The translations under genes and the position numbers were made by a program. The notes beneath the pieces are model-generated. The model was not told the origin of the DNA and ran no database searches. It was given only the letters and a program-made list of their open reading frames with translations. Below, piece after piece: positions 22,533 through 34,760 of a DNA stretch of 64,000 nt; within the stretch, counting starts at the first letter, position 1, and each line of letters begins with the position of its first letter. The DNA comes from Bathynomus jamesi (taxonomy: Eukaryota; Arthropoda; Malacostraca; Isopoda; Cirolanidae). The stretch is from positions 62,001 through 126,000 of the forward strand of contig JAJOZX010008796.1 in NCBI GenBank assembly GCA_023014485.1. Reading direction: 5' to 3'.

Positions 22533-23797
22533 GCAGGGGGTATAAAGGTTATGCACGTTCCTTATGCGTGTTGTAAACTTTATACTTGGGGTGTGACAGC
22601 CCTCGGTCCCGAGTCGTGGGATTCTAGAGAAATTGGCTGCCAATTCCTTTAGGTTCTCTCTTTCGGGAGGGCGGGTGAAGTCTGTTGTACAAACCTGTCC
22701 CGTGGGTTACTAGGACCCCTTCCCATCCCACTCTGTCCTTTTAGCTTAGGTTAGGGATGTTCTCCTCTGACTGCAAAAAAAAAGAAAAACTTTTAGTATT
22801 GTCTTTTTCTCTACTGTTACGATTAGGACGCTACTGCTATCTCATGCGTGGGAAGAGAGGCTTGGAACCTCTATAAATAACACCATTTAACTTCAGTTGT
22901 AGGTAAATATTTAGAGGGGATAATAGCGAGTAGGATTGTTGACCATTTGGATTCCTACAAGCTACTTGTGGACTCCAACATGGGTTTAGACGGCATAGGT
23001 CTTGTCTCACCATCATGCTCGAGTTTTTCTACGTCATGTTGAGTGATTATGATAAGAGTAGGGCGATTGATTAGAAGGCCTTTGATAAGGTACCTCACCG
23101 CCGGCTAATGGCCGAAGTGCGCGCGCTGGGTATTGGTGAGGAAGTAGGTAGGTGGATTGGAAACTGGCGAAAAATGCCACAAAGTTAATCCCTTTCGTTA
23201 GGCATATGGGCTACAATCGACGCTTATGTGACGCGGGTTCAAAGATGTCGATTTTAGAAGCATGTTTAGTTCAAATGATAACCCAACTCGCAACAATGGT
23301 TAGAAGTTGGATTTGAAACGATTTAGGACTAGTATATGTGGGAATTACTTTAACACGTTGATAGTTTAAGATTAAAACATAAGAAAACTCTGCAGGAGTT
23401 CGCTTGCACGGTGTCTCTGTGAGCAAGGTAAATATAGAGCTTTTTATATATTCTCCACTTTCCTGTAAAATTTCCTTGGCTACTTTTCCAGGGTCAAGGT
23501 ATTTTCTTCAACCTTTTTCCGTACCTGCCTCTGGCAGGGAGGGAGCGGAGGGTGGGGAGAGAGCCTTCTACTTTTCTATCCAGTTTTCTACTACTGCTAG
23601 AATAGTTGAAAGAAAAATAAACTTTTAATAACAACAACAGTTCCTCGGTGGATCAGTTCAAGAAAAGGTTAGACCAAATCTTGCACGTGTAGAAAATTTT
23701 CCCTGGCACCCGTTGCCATTGGTACCTCCTCGGTATGGGCCGCAAGGCCTTTTGAGGTACTTCTTTTCCTCCTTGTAACTCTCTCTCTCTCTCTCTC
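22533..23797 (+). mobile_element. CR1-like copy G3, internally deleted derivative (duplicate of G)
   Basis: It has the same 5' end (GCAGGGGGTATAAAGG), the same 5' UTR to RT fusion and the same AT-type 3' UTR to GC-type ORF2-end fusion as G. It is clean sequence, which makes the indel load of G2 stand out. Confidence 0.85.
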
Positions 23798-26700
23798 TTC
23801 CCCAGTAGTTAGTCCCCCTCCAACAGCAGGTAGTGACTCTCCTTTCACGTTGGAGGGGACTCAGGCTCCTGCGGAGTTTGTCCCCTCGTTAGTGAGGGGC
23901 TCTTCAACTCCCGACAGCCCTGGCTGTTCGGGAAACGGGTCGTGCTAGGGGGCGGTCAGAATAGGGAAGGCTCCCTCCGTGCAATGCTTTTTAATGCTAG
24001 GTCAATTAGGAACAAGTTTCGCGAGCTACGGGCGCTCTTAGCATCAGAATACCAGGATATCGTTGCTATCACCGAGTCCTGGATTCATACTGATCGTAGG
24101 GACTACGTTGGGGAGTTCGAAATTCCCGGGTATAGAATGTTTCGCAAAGACCGCACCCGTGGGGAGGGGGGTGGGGTACTAATATACGTCAGGACACGTT
24201 GAGTCCGGTTGACTGCCAGTTCCGGTCGGAACGGGAGCTGCTTGGCGTCGATCTGAACGTGGGAGGGACGAACTATAGGTTAATCTTGGTGTACAGACCT
24301 CCGCATCTCCTCCTCGAGGACGATACAGCCCTGTACACCGAACTCAGTAGCCTGCTAGGGGATAGGGTGTGTGTAGTTTTAGGAGACTTCAACTGTCGCG
24401 GCATAAAGTGGGAAAACAGGACTGCCGATGCTGAAGGGAGGAGGCTAGTTGACTTTGCTGATGAGAACTTCCTCACTCAGTGGGTCAACGAGCCTACACG
24501 AGGCGAAAGCGTTCTAGACTTAGTATTCACGACCGAAGACAACCTCGTCACTGGCCTCACCGTTGACGAATCGTTGGGCGGGAGTGATCACGGTCTTATT
24601 AGGTTCCGTGTGTGCGTCCCTCGGGTGAAGCGTAGTAACTCGAGAGGCAGTAAGCTCGATCTCCGGCGGGCGAACTTTGTTAGCCTCAGGGATAGCGTAG
24701 GAGAGATGGGGTTAGAGGTTGGCGGCGATGTTGAGGGAGTGTGGAGTGCATTCCGGGATGAGTTTATGGTGCTGCAGTCTGCTGCCATACCCTCAAAACC
24801 GGTCACCCCTGCTTCAACGCAGCCTAAGTGGTTCAATCGTGCATCGCTTCGGCTATCCGAAATAGGAAAGTAGCGTATAGGAGGGCGAAGGCCAATCGTT
24901 CCCACGAGAACACTGAAGCGTATGTCCGCCTGTGTAGGGAAGTGAAGGCGAAGGTTAGGCTAGCGAAACGTAACGAAGAACTACGGGTGGCAAGCCTCTG
25001 CAAGGGGAACCCTAAGGATTCTTCAGTTATGTTAATAGTAGAAAGCCCATTAGAAGCATGATAGGTCCTTTAAAGGACGGAAGCGGCGTTCTGCGGACCT
25101 CCGACGCGGACATCGCTAATGTGCTTAATGAGTACTTTGCGGGAGTGTTCACCAGGGAGGATACCCGCGTCATCCCCGAGCCAGCTGTGAGGCACGAAGG
25201 TGCTGGCCTGGATAGTGTTAGATGTACCGCGACAGTCGTTGCTCATAGAATAGACAAACTGAGCGCGTTTAAGGCTCCTGGGCCAGACCAGTTTCTCCCC
25301 AGTGTTTTGCGAGAAGTGCGCGACCAGGTGGCTCCCACCTGGCTACAGTCTTCAACAAATCGTTGGATGGGCCAGGTGCCTGGTGACTGGAGGGAAGGCC
25401 AACGTGACCCCTATCTTTAAGAAAGGGGATCACGAAAGTCCAGGGAACTATCGTCCTATTAGTCTCACTTCAGTTGTAGGTAAATTATTAGAAAGGATAA
25501 TAGCTGATAGAATCGTTGACCATTTGGATTCCTACAAGCTGCTTGGGGACTCCCAACATGGGTTTAGACGGCATAGGTCGTGTCTCACCAACTTGCTCGA
25601 GTTTTTCCACGTCATGTTGAGTGAGTACGATAAGAGTAGGGCGATTGATATACTTTATCTCGACTTTCAGAAAGCCTTTGATAAGGTACCTCACCGCCGG
25701 CTAATGGCGAAAGTGCGCGCGCTGGGTATCGGTGGGGAAATAGGTAGGTGGATTGAAAACTGGCTGAGGAATAGGCGGCAGAGGGTGGTAATTAAAGGGG
25801 CTAGTTCGGGTTGGGCCTCGGTCACTAGTGGGGTTCCTCAGGGTTCCGTTTTGGGGCCACTGTTGTTTACCATTTACATAAATGATATCGACGGTGGCAT
25901 CGTCAGTCGGATCGCCAAATTCGCTGATGACACCAAGCTTGGGGCCAATGTTGGGACGCCCGAAGCGATCGAGGAACTGCGTGCGGACCTAGGTAGGATA
26001 GGAGAGTGGTCCGAAAAATGGCAAATGCCGTTTAACTTGGGTAAATGCAAAGTGATGCACATTGGCTACGCCAATCCCAAGTCGGACTACTCGATGTTGG
26101 GCAGTAATATCGAGGTGACTGATTTAGAAAAGGACTTGGGTGTGCTAATTAGCAGCGACCTTAAGTTTACGAAACAGTGTGTAGAGGTGGAAAAGAAAGC
26201 CCAGAAACTATTGGGTTATATCAGGAGGCAATTTCAGTTTCGGAACAAGGAGATTGTGCTCTCACTGTACAATTCCCTTGTTCGGCCGTACCTGGAGTAT
26301 GCTGTGCAGTTCTGGTCGCCCACCCTCAGGAAAGATATTGAGAGGCTGGAGCGAGTGCAGGCGAGGGCCACAAAGTTAATCCCTTCCGTTAGGCATATGG
26401 GCTACAATCGACGGTTACGCGCCCTGAACTTGTTTTCGCTTGAAACTCGGAGGCTGCGCGGTCAACTGATCGAGGTTTTCAAGCTCTTACGCGGGTTCAA
26501 CGATGTCGATTTTAGAAGTATGTTTAGTTTAAATGATAACCCAACTCGCAACAATGGTTGGAAGTTGGATTTGAAACGGTTTAGGACTAGTGTGTGTGGG
26601 AATTACTTTACGTATAAGATCTGTGACACATGGAACAGGTTACCTTCGGAAGTTGTGAACAGTTCCTCTGTGGATCAGTTCAAGAAAAGGTTAGACGAAA

Positions 26701-27236
26701 TCTTGCACACTATTTGAGTGTGTAAAGACATTTAGGACCTCAGTCTGCGGAAATTTCTTTTCCTATAAAATAGTTAATATCTGGAACCAACTTCCCTCAG
26801 AGGTTGTTTCCAGTCAAAGTGTAAATCTGTTTAAAAATAGGCTAGACAAAGTACTGAACACACTCATAGTTTAAGATTAAAACCTCAGAAAACTCTGCAG
26901 GAGTTCGCTTGCTCGGTGTCTCTGTGAGCAAGCTAAATATAGAGCTATTTATATATTCTCCACTTTCCTGTAAAATTTCCTTGGCTACTTTTCCAGGGTC
27001 AAGGTATTTTCTTCAACCTTTTTCCGTACCTGCCTCTGGCAGGGAGGGAGCGGAGGGTGGGGAGAGAGCCTTCTACTTTTCTATCCAGTTTTCTACTACT
27101 GCTAGGATAGTTGAAAGAAAAATAAACTTTTACAAAATTTTCCCTGGCACCCGTTGCCATTGGTACCTCCTCGGTATGGGCCGCAAGGCCTTTTGAGGTA
27201 CTTCTTTTCCTTGTAACTCTTCTCTCTCTCTCTCTC
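23798..27236 (+). mobile_element. CR1-like copy H3 (unit 4), ORF1 tail plus ORF2 plus 3' UTR
   Basis: It starts at the unit boundary. Its ORF2 start resembles copy C (GGTCAGAATAGGGAAGG), unlike H, H2 and H4. Its (CT)n tract (27216-27236) leads straight into G4, so blocks D, E and F are missing from this unit. Confidence 0.85.
23942..26717 (+). pseudogene. CR1-like ORF2 (endonuclease plus RT), copy H3, best preserved of the repeat units
   Basis: It differs from H and H2: Trp is kept (TGG) where they have TAG, and the ORF2 stop TGA is kept at 26715-26717. The endonuclease is broken by a lost G near 24192 (GTCAGGACACG), and the linker by losses near 24841, 25017, 25335 and 25369 and a gain near 25397. 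From 25302 a single frame of 471 codons covers the whole RT (motifs A, B and C all intact) and the C-terminal domain. It lacks only the N-terminal half in frame. Confidence 0.85.
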
Positions 27237-28488
27237 GCAGGGGGTATAAAGGTTATGCACGTTCCTTCTGGTGTTGTAAACTTTATACTTGGGGTGTGAC
27301 AGCCCTCCGGTCCCGAGTCGTGGGATTCTAGAGAAATTGGCTGCCAATTCCTTTAGGTTCTCTCTCTTTCGGGAGGGCGGGTGAAGTCTGTTGTACAAAC
27401 CTGTCCCGTGGGTTACTAGGACCCCTTCCCATCCCACTCTGTCCTTTTAGCTTAGGTTAGGGATGTTCTCCTCTGACTGCAAAAAAAAAGAAAAACTTTT
27501 AGTATTGTCTTTTTCTCTACTGTTACGATTAGGACGCTACTGCTATCTCATGCGTGGGAAGAGAGGCTTGGAACCTCTATAAATAACACCATTTAACTTC
27601 AGTTGTAGGTAAATATTTAGAGGGGATAATAGCGAGTAGGATTGTTGACCATTTGGATTCCTACAAGCTACTTGGGGACTCCAACATGGGTTTAGACGGC
27701 ATAGGTCGTGTCTCACCATCATGCTCGAGTTTTTCTACGTCATGTTGAGTGAGTATGATAAGAGTAGGGCGATTGATTAGAAGGCCTTTGATAAGGTACC
27801 TCACCGCCGGCTAATGGCCGAAGTGCGCGCGCTGGGTATTGGTGGGGAAGTAGGTAGGTGGATTGGAAACTGGCGAAAAATGCCACAAAGTTAATCCCTT
27901 TCGTTAGGCATATGGGCTACAATCGACGCTTACGTGACGCGGGTTCAAAGATGTCGATTTTAGAAGCATGTTTAGTTCAAATGATAACCCAACTCGCAAC
28001 AATGGTTAGAAGTTGGATTTGAAACGATTTAGGACTAGTATATGTGGGAATTACTTTAACACGTTGATAGTTTAAGATTAAAACATAAGAAAACTCTGCA
28101 GGAGTTCGCTTGCACGGTGTCTCTGTGAGCAAGGTAAATATAGAGCTATTTATATATTCTCCACTTTCCTGTAAAATTTCCTTGGCTACTTTTCCAGGGT
28201 CAAGGTATTTTCTTCAACCTTTTTCCGTACCTGCCTCTGGCAGGGAGGGAGCGGAGGGTGGGGAGAGAGCCTTCTACTTTTCTATCCAGTTTTCTACTAC
28301 TGCTAGGATAGTTGAAAGAAAAATAAACTTTTAATAACAGGAACAGTTCCTCGGTGGATCAGTTCAAGAAAAGGTTAGACCAAATCTTGCACACGTGTGT
28401 AGAAAATTTTCCCTGGCACCCGTTGCCATTGGTACCTCCTCGGTATGGGCCGCAAGGCCTTTTGAGGTACTTCTTTTCCTCCTTGTAA

Positions 28489-28515
<27 letters not shown>
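27237..28515 (+). mobile_element. CR1-like copy G4, internally deleted derivative
   Basis: It shares all junctions with G but is less decayed: CTTGGGGACTCC and GAGTATGATAAG are kept where G has lost bases, and the second junction is clean (ATAACAG-GAAC-AGTTCC at 28335-28350). It is probably closest to the original form. Confidence 0.85.
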
Positions 28516-28519
<4 letters not shown>

Positions 28520-31500
28520 CCAGTAGTTAGTCCCCCTCCAACAGCAGGTAGTGACTCTCCTTTCACGTTGGAGGGGACTCAGGCTCCTGCGGAGTTTGTC
28601 CCCTCGTTAGTGAGGGGCTCTTCAACTCCCGACAGCCCTGGCTGTTCGAGAAACGGGTCGTGCTAGGGGGCGGTCAGAACAGGGGAGTCTCCCTCCGTGC
28701 AATGCTTTTTAATGCTAGGTCGATCAGGAACAAGTTTCGCGAGCTAAGGGCGCTCTTAGCATCAGAATACCAGGATATCGTTGCTATCACCGAGTCCTGG
28801 ATTCATACTGATCGTAGGGACTACGTTGGGGAGTTCGAAATTCCCGGGTATAGAATGTTTCGCAAAGACCGCACCCGTGGGGAGGGGGGTGGGGTACTAA
28901 TATACGTCAGGACACGTTGAGTCCGGTTGACTGCCAGTTCCGGTCGGAACGGGAGCTGCTTGGCGTCGATCTGAACGTGGGAGGGACGAACTATAGGTTA
29001 ATCTTGGTGTACAGACCTCCGCATCTCCTCCTCGAGGACGATACAGCCCTGTACACCGAACTCAGTAGCCTGCTAGGGGATAGGGTGTGTGTAGTTTTAG
29101 GAGACTTCAGCTGTCGCGGCATAAAGTGGGAAAGCAGGACTGCTGATGCTGAAGGGAGGAGGCTAGTTGACTTTGCTGATGAGAACTTCCTCACTCAGTG
29201 GGTCAACGAGCCTACACGAGGCGAAAGCGTTCTAGACTTAGTATTCACGACCGAAGACAACCTCGTCACTGGCCTCACCGTTGACGAATCATTGGGCGGG
29301 AGTGATCACGGTCTTATTAGGTTCCGTGTGTGTCCCTCGGGTGAAGCGTAGTAACTCGAGAGGCAGTAAGCTCGATCTCCGGTGGGCGAACTTTGTTAGC
29401 CTCAGGGATAGCGTAGGAGAGATGGGGTTAGAGGTTGGCGGCGATGTTGAGGGAGTGTGGAGTGCATTCCGGGACGAGTTTATGGTGCTGCAGTCTGCTG
29501 CCATACCCTCAAAACCGGTCACCCCTGCTTCAACGCAGCCTAAGTGGTTCAATCGTGACATCGCTTCGGCTATCCGAAATAGGAAAGTAGCGTATAGGAG
29601 CGCGAAGGCCAATCGTTCCCAAGAGAACACTGAAGCGTATGTCCGACTGTGTAGGGAAGTGAAGGCGAAGGTTAGGCTAGCGAAACGTAACGAAGAACTA
29701 CGGGTGGCAAGCCTCTGCAAGGGGAACCCTAAGGAATTCTTCAGTTATGTTAATAGTAGAAAGCCCATTAGAAGCATGACAGGTCCGTTAAAGGATGGAA
29801 GCGGCGTTCTGCGGACTCCGACGCGGAACATCGCTAATGTGCTTAATGAGTACTTTGCGGGAGTGTTCACCAGGGAGGATACCCGCGTATCCCCGAGCCA
29901 GCGTGAGGCACGAAGGTTCTGGCCTGGATAGTGTTAGATGTACCGCGACAGTCGTTGCCGATAGAATAGACAAACTGAGCGCGTTTAAGGGTCCTGGGCC
30001 AGACCAGTTTCTCCCCAGAGTTTGCGAGAAGTGCGCGACCAGGTGGCTCTCCACCTGGCTACAGTCTTCAACAAATCGTTGGATGGGCCAGGTGCCTGGT
30101 GACTGGAGGGAAGCCAACGTGACCCCTATCTTTAAGAAAGGGGATCACGAAAGTCCAGGGAACTATCGTCCATTAGTCTCACTTCAGTTGTAGGTAAATT
30201 ATTAGAAGGGATAATAGCTGATAGGATCGTTGACCATTTGGATTCCTACAAGCTGCTTGGGGACTCCCAACATGGGTTTAGACGGCATAGGTCGTGTCTC
30301 ACCAACTTGCTCGAGTTTTTCCACGTCATGTTGAGTGAGTACGATAAGAGTAGGGCGATTGATATACTTTATCTCGACTTTCAGAAAGCCTTTGATAAGG
30401 TACCTCAGCCGGCTAATGGCGAAAGTGCGCGCGCTGGGTATCGGTGGGGAAATAGGTAGGTAGATTGAAAACTGGCTGAGGAATAGGCGGCAGAGGGTGG
30501 TAATTAAAGGGGCTAGTTCGGGTTGGGCCTCGGTCACTAGTGGGGTTCCTCAGGGTTCCGTTTTGGGGCCGCTGTTGTTTATCATTTACATAAATGATAT
30601 CGACGGTGGCATCGTCAGTCGGATCGCCAATTCGCTGATGACACCAAGCTTGGGGCCAATGTTGGGACGCCCGAAGCGATCGAGGAACTGCGTGCGGACC
30701 TAGGTAGGATAGGAGAGTGGTCCGAAAAATGGCAAATGCCGTTTAACTTGGGTAAATGCAAAGTGATGCACATTGGCTACGCCAATCCCAAGTCGGACTA
30801 CTCGATGTTGGGTAGTAATATCGAGGTGACTGATTTAGAAAAGGACTTGGGTGTGCTAATTAGCAGCGATCTTAAGTTTACGAAACAGTGTGTAGAGGTG
30901 GAAAAGAAAGCCCAGAAACTATTGGGTTATATCAGGAGGCAATTTCAGTTTCGGAACAAGGAGATTGTGCTCTCACTGTACAATTCCCTTGTTCGGCCGT
31001 ACCTGGAGTATGCTGTGCAGTTCTGGTCGCCCACCCTCAGGAAAGATATTGAGAGGCTGGAGCGAGTGCAGGCGAGGGCCACAAAGTTAATCCCTTCCGT
31101 TAGGCATATGGGCTACAATCGACGGTACGCGCCCTGAACTTGTTTTCGCTTGAAACTCGGAGGCTGCGCGGTCAACTGATCGAGGTTTTCAAGCTCTTAC
31201 GCGGGTTCAACGATGTCGATTTTAGAAGTATGTTTAGTTTAAATGATAACCCAACTCGCAACAATGGTTGGAAGTTGGATTGAAACGGTTGTGGGAATTA
31301 CTTACGTATAAGATCTGTGACACATGGAACAGGTTACCTTCGGAAGTTGTGAACAGTTCCTCTGTGGATCAGTTCAAGAAAAGGTTAGACGAAATCTTGC
31401 ACACTATTTGAGTGTGTAAAGACATTTAGGACCTCAGTCTGCGGAAATTTCTTTTCCTATAAAATAGTTAATATCTGGAACCAACTTCCCTCAGAGGTTG

Positions 31501-31927
31501 TTTCCAGTCAAAGTGTAAATCTGTTTAAAAATAGGCTAGACAAAGTACTGAAACACTCATAGTTTAAGATTAAAACTCAGAAAACTCTGCAGGAGTTCGC
31601 TTGCTCGGTGTCTCTGTGAGCAAGCTAAATATAGAGCTATTTATATATTCTCCACTTTCCTGTAAAATTTCCTTGGCTACTTTTCCAGGGTCAAGGTATT
31701 TTCTTCAACCTTTTTCCGTACCTGCCTCTGGCAGGGAGGGAGCGGAGGGTGGGGAGAGAGCCTTCTACTTTTCTATCCAGTTTTCTACTACTGCTAGGAT
31801 AGTTGAAAGAAAAATAAACTTTTACAAAATTTTCCCTGGCACCCGTTGCCATTGGTACCTCCTCGGTATGGGCCGCAAGGCCTTTTGAGGTACTTCTTTT
31901 CCTTGTAAAATCTCTCTCTCTCTCTCT
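28516..31927 (+). mobile_element. CR1-like copy H4 (unit 5), ORF1 tail plus ORF2 plus 3' UTR
   Basis: It starts at the unit boundary and ends in a short (CT)n at 31911-31927. Its 5' half carries the marks of H and H2 (GGTCAGAACAGGGGAGTC, LGDFSCRG). Its 3' half has the ORF2 stop and 3' UTR of H3. It looks like a recombinant of two unit types. Confidence 0.8.
28660..31411 (+). pseudogene. CR1-like ORF2 (endonuclease plus RT), copy H4
   Basis: It is broken by a lost base near 28910, a loss near 29330 (GTGTGTCCCTCGG), several indels between 29815 and 30170, an in-frame loss at 30408 that removes the His and one Arg after motif A (CCTCAGCCGG), the shared TAG at 30461-30463, a loss in the FADD codons near 30630 (GCCAATTCGC) and a deletion near 31288. 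The recognisable pieces are endonuclease, RT and C-terminal domain in the usual order. Confidence 0.85.
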
Positions 31928-33733
31928 GATCGTTGACCAGTTGCATTTCTACAAGCTGCTTGGGGACTCTCAACATGGGTTTAGACGGCATAGGTCGTGT
32001 CTCACCAACTTGCTCGAGGATCGTTGACCATTTGGATTTCTACAAGCTGCTTGGGGACTCCCAACATGGGTTTAGACGGCATAGGTCGTGTCTCACCAAC
32101 TTGCTCGAGTTTTTCCACGTCATGTTGAGTGAGTACGATAAGAGTAGGGCGATTGATATACTTTATCTCGACTTTCAGAAAGCCTTTGATAAGGTACCTC
32201 ACCGCCGGCTAATGGCGAAAGTGCGCGCGCTGGGTATCGGTGGGGAAATAGGTAGGTGGATTGAAAACTGGCTGAGGAATAGGCGGCAGAGGGTGGTAAT
32301 TAAAGGGGTTAGTTCGGGTTGGGCCTCGGTCACTAGTGGGGTTCCTCAGGGTTCCGTTTTGGGGCCGCTGTTGTTTATCATTTACATAAATGATATCGAC
32401 GGTGGCATCGTCAGTCGGATCGCCAAATTCGCTGATGACACCAAGCTTGGGCCCAATGTTGGGACGCCCGAAGCGATCGAGGAACTGCGTGCGGACCTAG
32501 ATAGGATAGGAGAGTGGTCCGAAAAATGGCAAATGCCGTTTAACTTGGGTAAATGCAAAGTGATGCACATTGGCTACGCCAATCCCAAGTCGGAGTACTC
32601 GATGTTGGGTAGTAATATCGAGGTGACTGATTTCGAAAAGGACTTGGGTGTGCTAATTACAGCGACCTTAAGTTTACGAAACAGTGTGTAGAGGTGGAAA
32701 AGGAAGCCCAGAAACTATTGGGTTATATCAGGAGGCAATTTCAGTTTCGGAACAAGGAGATTGTGCTCTCACTGTACAATTCCCTTGTTCGGCCGCACCT
32801 GGAGTATGCTGTGCAGTTCTGGTGGTCGCCCACCCTCAGGAAAGATATTGAGAGGCTGGAGCGAGTGCAGGCGAGGGCCACAAAGTTAATCCATTCCGTT
32901 AGGCATATGGGCTACAATCGACGGTTACGCGCCCTGAACTTGTTTTCGCTTGAAACTCGGAGGCTGCGCGGTCAACTGATCGAGGTTTTCAAGCTCTTAC
33001 GCGGGTTCAACGATGTCCATTTTAGAAGTATGTTTAGTTTAAATGATAACCCAACTCGGAACAATGGTTGGAAGTTGGTTTTGAAACGGTTTAGGACTAG
33101 TGTGTGTGGGAATTACTTTACGTATAAGATCTGTGACACATGGAACAGGTTACCTTCGGAAGTTGTGAACAGTTCCTCTGTGGATCAGTTCAAGAAAAGG
33201 GTAGACGAAATCTTGCACACTATTTGAGTGTGTAAAGACATTTAGGACCTCAGTCTGCGGAAATTTCTTTTCCTATAAAATAGTTAGTATCTGGAACCAA
33301 CTTCCCTCAGAGGTTGTTTCCAGTCAAAGTGTAAATGTGTTTAAAAATACGCTAGACAAAGTACTGAATACTCTCATAGTTCAAGACTAAAACATAAGAA
33401 AACTCTGCAGGAGATCGCTTGCACGGTGTCTCTGTGAGCAAGCTAAATATAGAGCTATTTATATAGTCTCCACTTTCCTGTAAAATTTCCTTGGCTACTT
33501 TTCCAGGGTCAAGGTATTTTCTTCAACCTTTTTCCGTACCTGCCTCTGGCAGGGAGGGAGCGGAGGGTTGGGAGAGAGCCTTGTACTTTTCTATCCAGTT
33601 TTCTACTACTGCTAGGATAGTTGAAAGAAAAATAAACTTTTACAAAATTTTCCCTGGCACCCATTGCCATTGGTACCTCCTCGGTGTGGGCCGCAAGGCC
33701 TTTTGAGGTACTTCTTTTCCTTTAACTCCTTGT

Positions 33734-33766
<33 letters not shown>
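31928..33766 (+). mobile_element. CR1-like copy I, ORF2 C-terminal half plus 3' UTR, with a 91-bp duplication at its 5' end
   Basis: The first 91 bases (31928-32018) are repeated directly from 32019, so the copy starts twice at GATCGTTGACCA. The RT frame 31933-32691 then covers motifs A, B and C. A lost base near 32659 breaks it, and 32694-33227 continues with the C-terminal domain, with one extra Trp codon (GGTGGTCGCC). The AT-type remnant, 3' UTR and (CT)n tail (33736-33766) follow. Confidence 0.85.
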
Positions 33767-33769
<3 letters not shown>

Positions 33770-34760
33770 GGGGGTATAAAGGTTATGACATTTTTTTTTT
33801 CTGGATGTTGTAAACTTTATACTTGGGGTGTGACAGCCCTCCGGTCCCGAGTCGTGTGATTCTAGAGAAATTGGCTGCCAGTTTCTTTAGGTTCTCTCTC
33901 TCTTTCGGGAGGGCGGGTAAAGTATGTTGTACAATCCTTTCCCGTGGGTTACTAGGACCCCATCCCATCCCTACTCTGTCCTTTTAGCTTACATTAAGGA
34001 TGTTCTCCTTTGACTGAAAAAAAAAAAAAAAAAACCTTTTCTTTTAGTATAAAGTATTTTTCTCTTTTACTATTAGGACCCTACTGCTACCTCATGCGTG
34101 GGAAGAGAGGCTTTGGAACCTCTATAAATAACACCATTTAACGCTCGTAGGTTGTGAGAGACTGGGATGGAGGGGTCCCAGGCGTAGGGGCGCGATGAAT
34201 GGAGTGTGGCTAGTGCCCCGTTAAGCCCATTCCTAACGCGTAATGGCCTGACCAGCCCCCTGCGACCGTTCTTTGGTGACCAGTTGATGGTGCTTGGCTG
34301 TACTGCTCTGAGGTGAGAGAGCTTTACTGCCCAGCTGGCTGCCAGGCCAGCGTAAAGTCTCGGGCGTAGACTCTGGGTCTGGTGGGATATCCCTTGAACA
34401 CTGTATTCTAAGAGTTTGGCCGCTTGTGAGTGACTAGTAAGACTTAGTAAGGGGCTGCATCTCGCTGGCGCTCCTGGCGGAAAATCTGTGATGCCTGCGT
34501 CGCGAGTGTTTGTCAGTTGGTAGCTGCGACACGTTTGAGATTGTCCGGCCCTGGGGAGACCTTTGGTCGGTGCGGCAGTAGCGAGAGGTGTAGTCTTCTG
34601 GAAGGGATGAACGTCACTTGCAAGAAGGTGGATGCGTCTACGCGCGGGATGAATTCACCCCCACCCCCTTTTTTATATACTGGTCAGAACGTTTTTGATA
34701 GTTTTCATTGCTAGAACGCTTTATCTTATTCAGAGTATTCAGAAAAAAAAGAGAGAAAAT
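33767..34760 (+). promoter_or_regulatory. 5' UTR of the CR1-like element (copy J)
   Basis: This is about 1 kb of sequence with no convincing frame. The first 370 bases recur in the G copies; the remainder (from about 34140) occurs only here. A TATA-like motif (GTATAAAGG) sits at the sixth base of the element. Internal promoters are the rule in non-LTR elements, so promoter activity is likely here, but I can point to no specific site. Short A-runs (34015-34034) lie in the middle. Confidence 0.55.

Larger units (their letters stand above)
3592..31927 (+). repeat. Higher-order tandem repeat, unit about 6.7-6.8 kb, five units
   Basis: Blocks recur in the order ORF2 copy, D, E, F, G. ORF2 starts lie at 3592, 10415, 17148, 23942 and 28660, giving spacings of 6823, 6733, 6794 and 4718. 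Unit 4 lacks D, E and F. Unit 5 ends after its ORF2 copy. Private mutations (for example the TAG in motif-A neighbourhood at 5403, 12222, 18949 and 30461) recur at the same positions in different units. Unequal exchange between (CT)n-flanked blocks would make such a structure. Confidence 0.85.
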
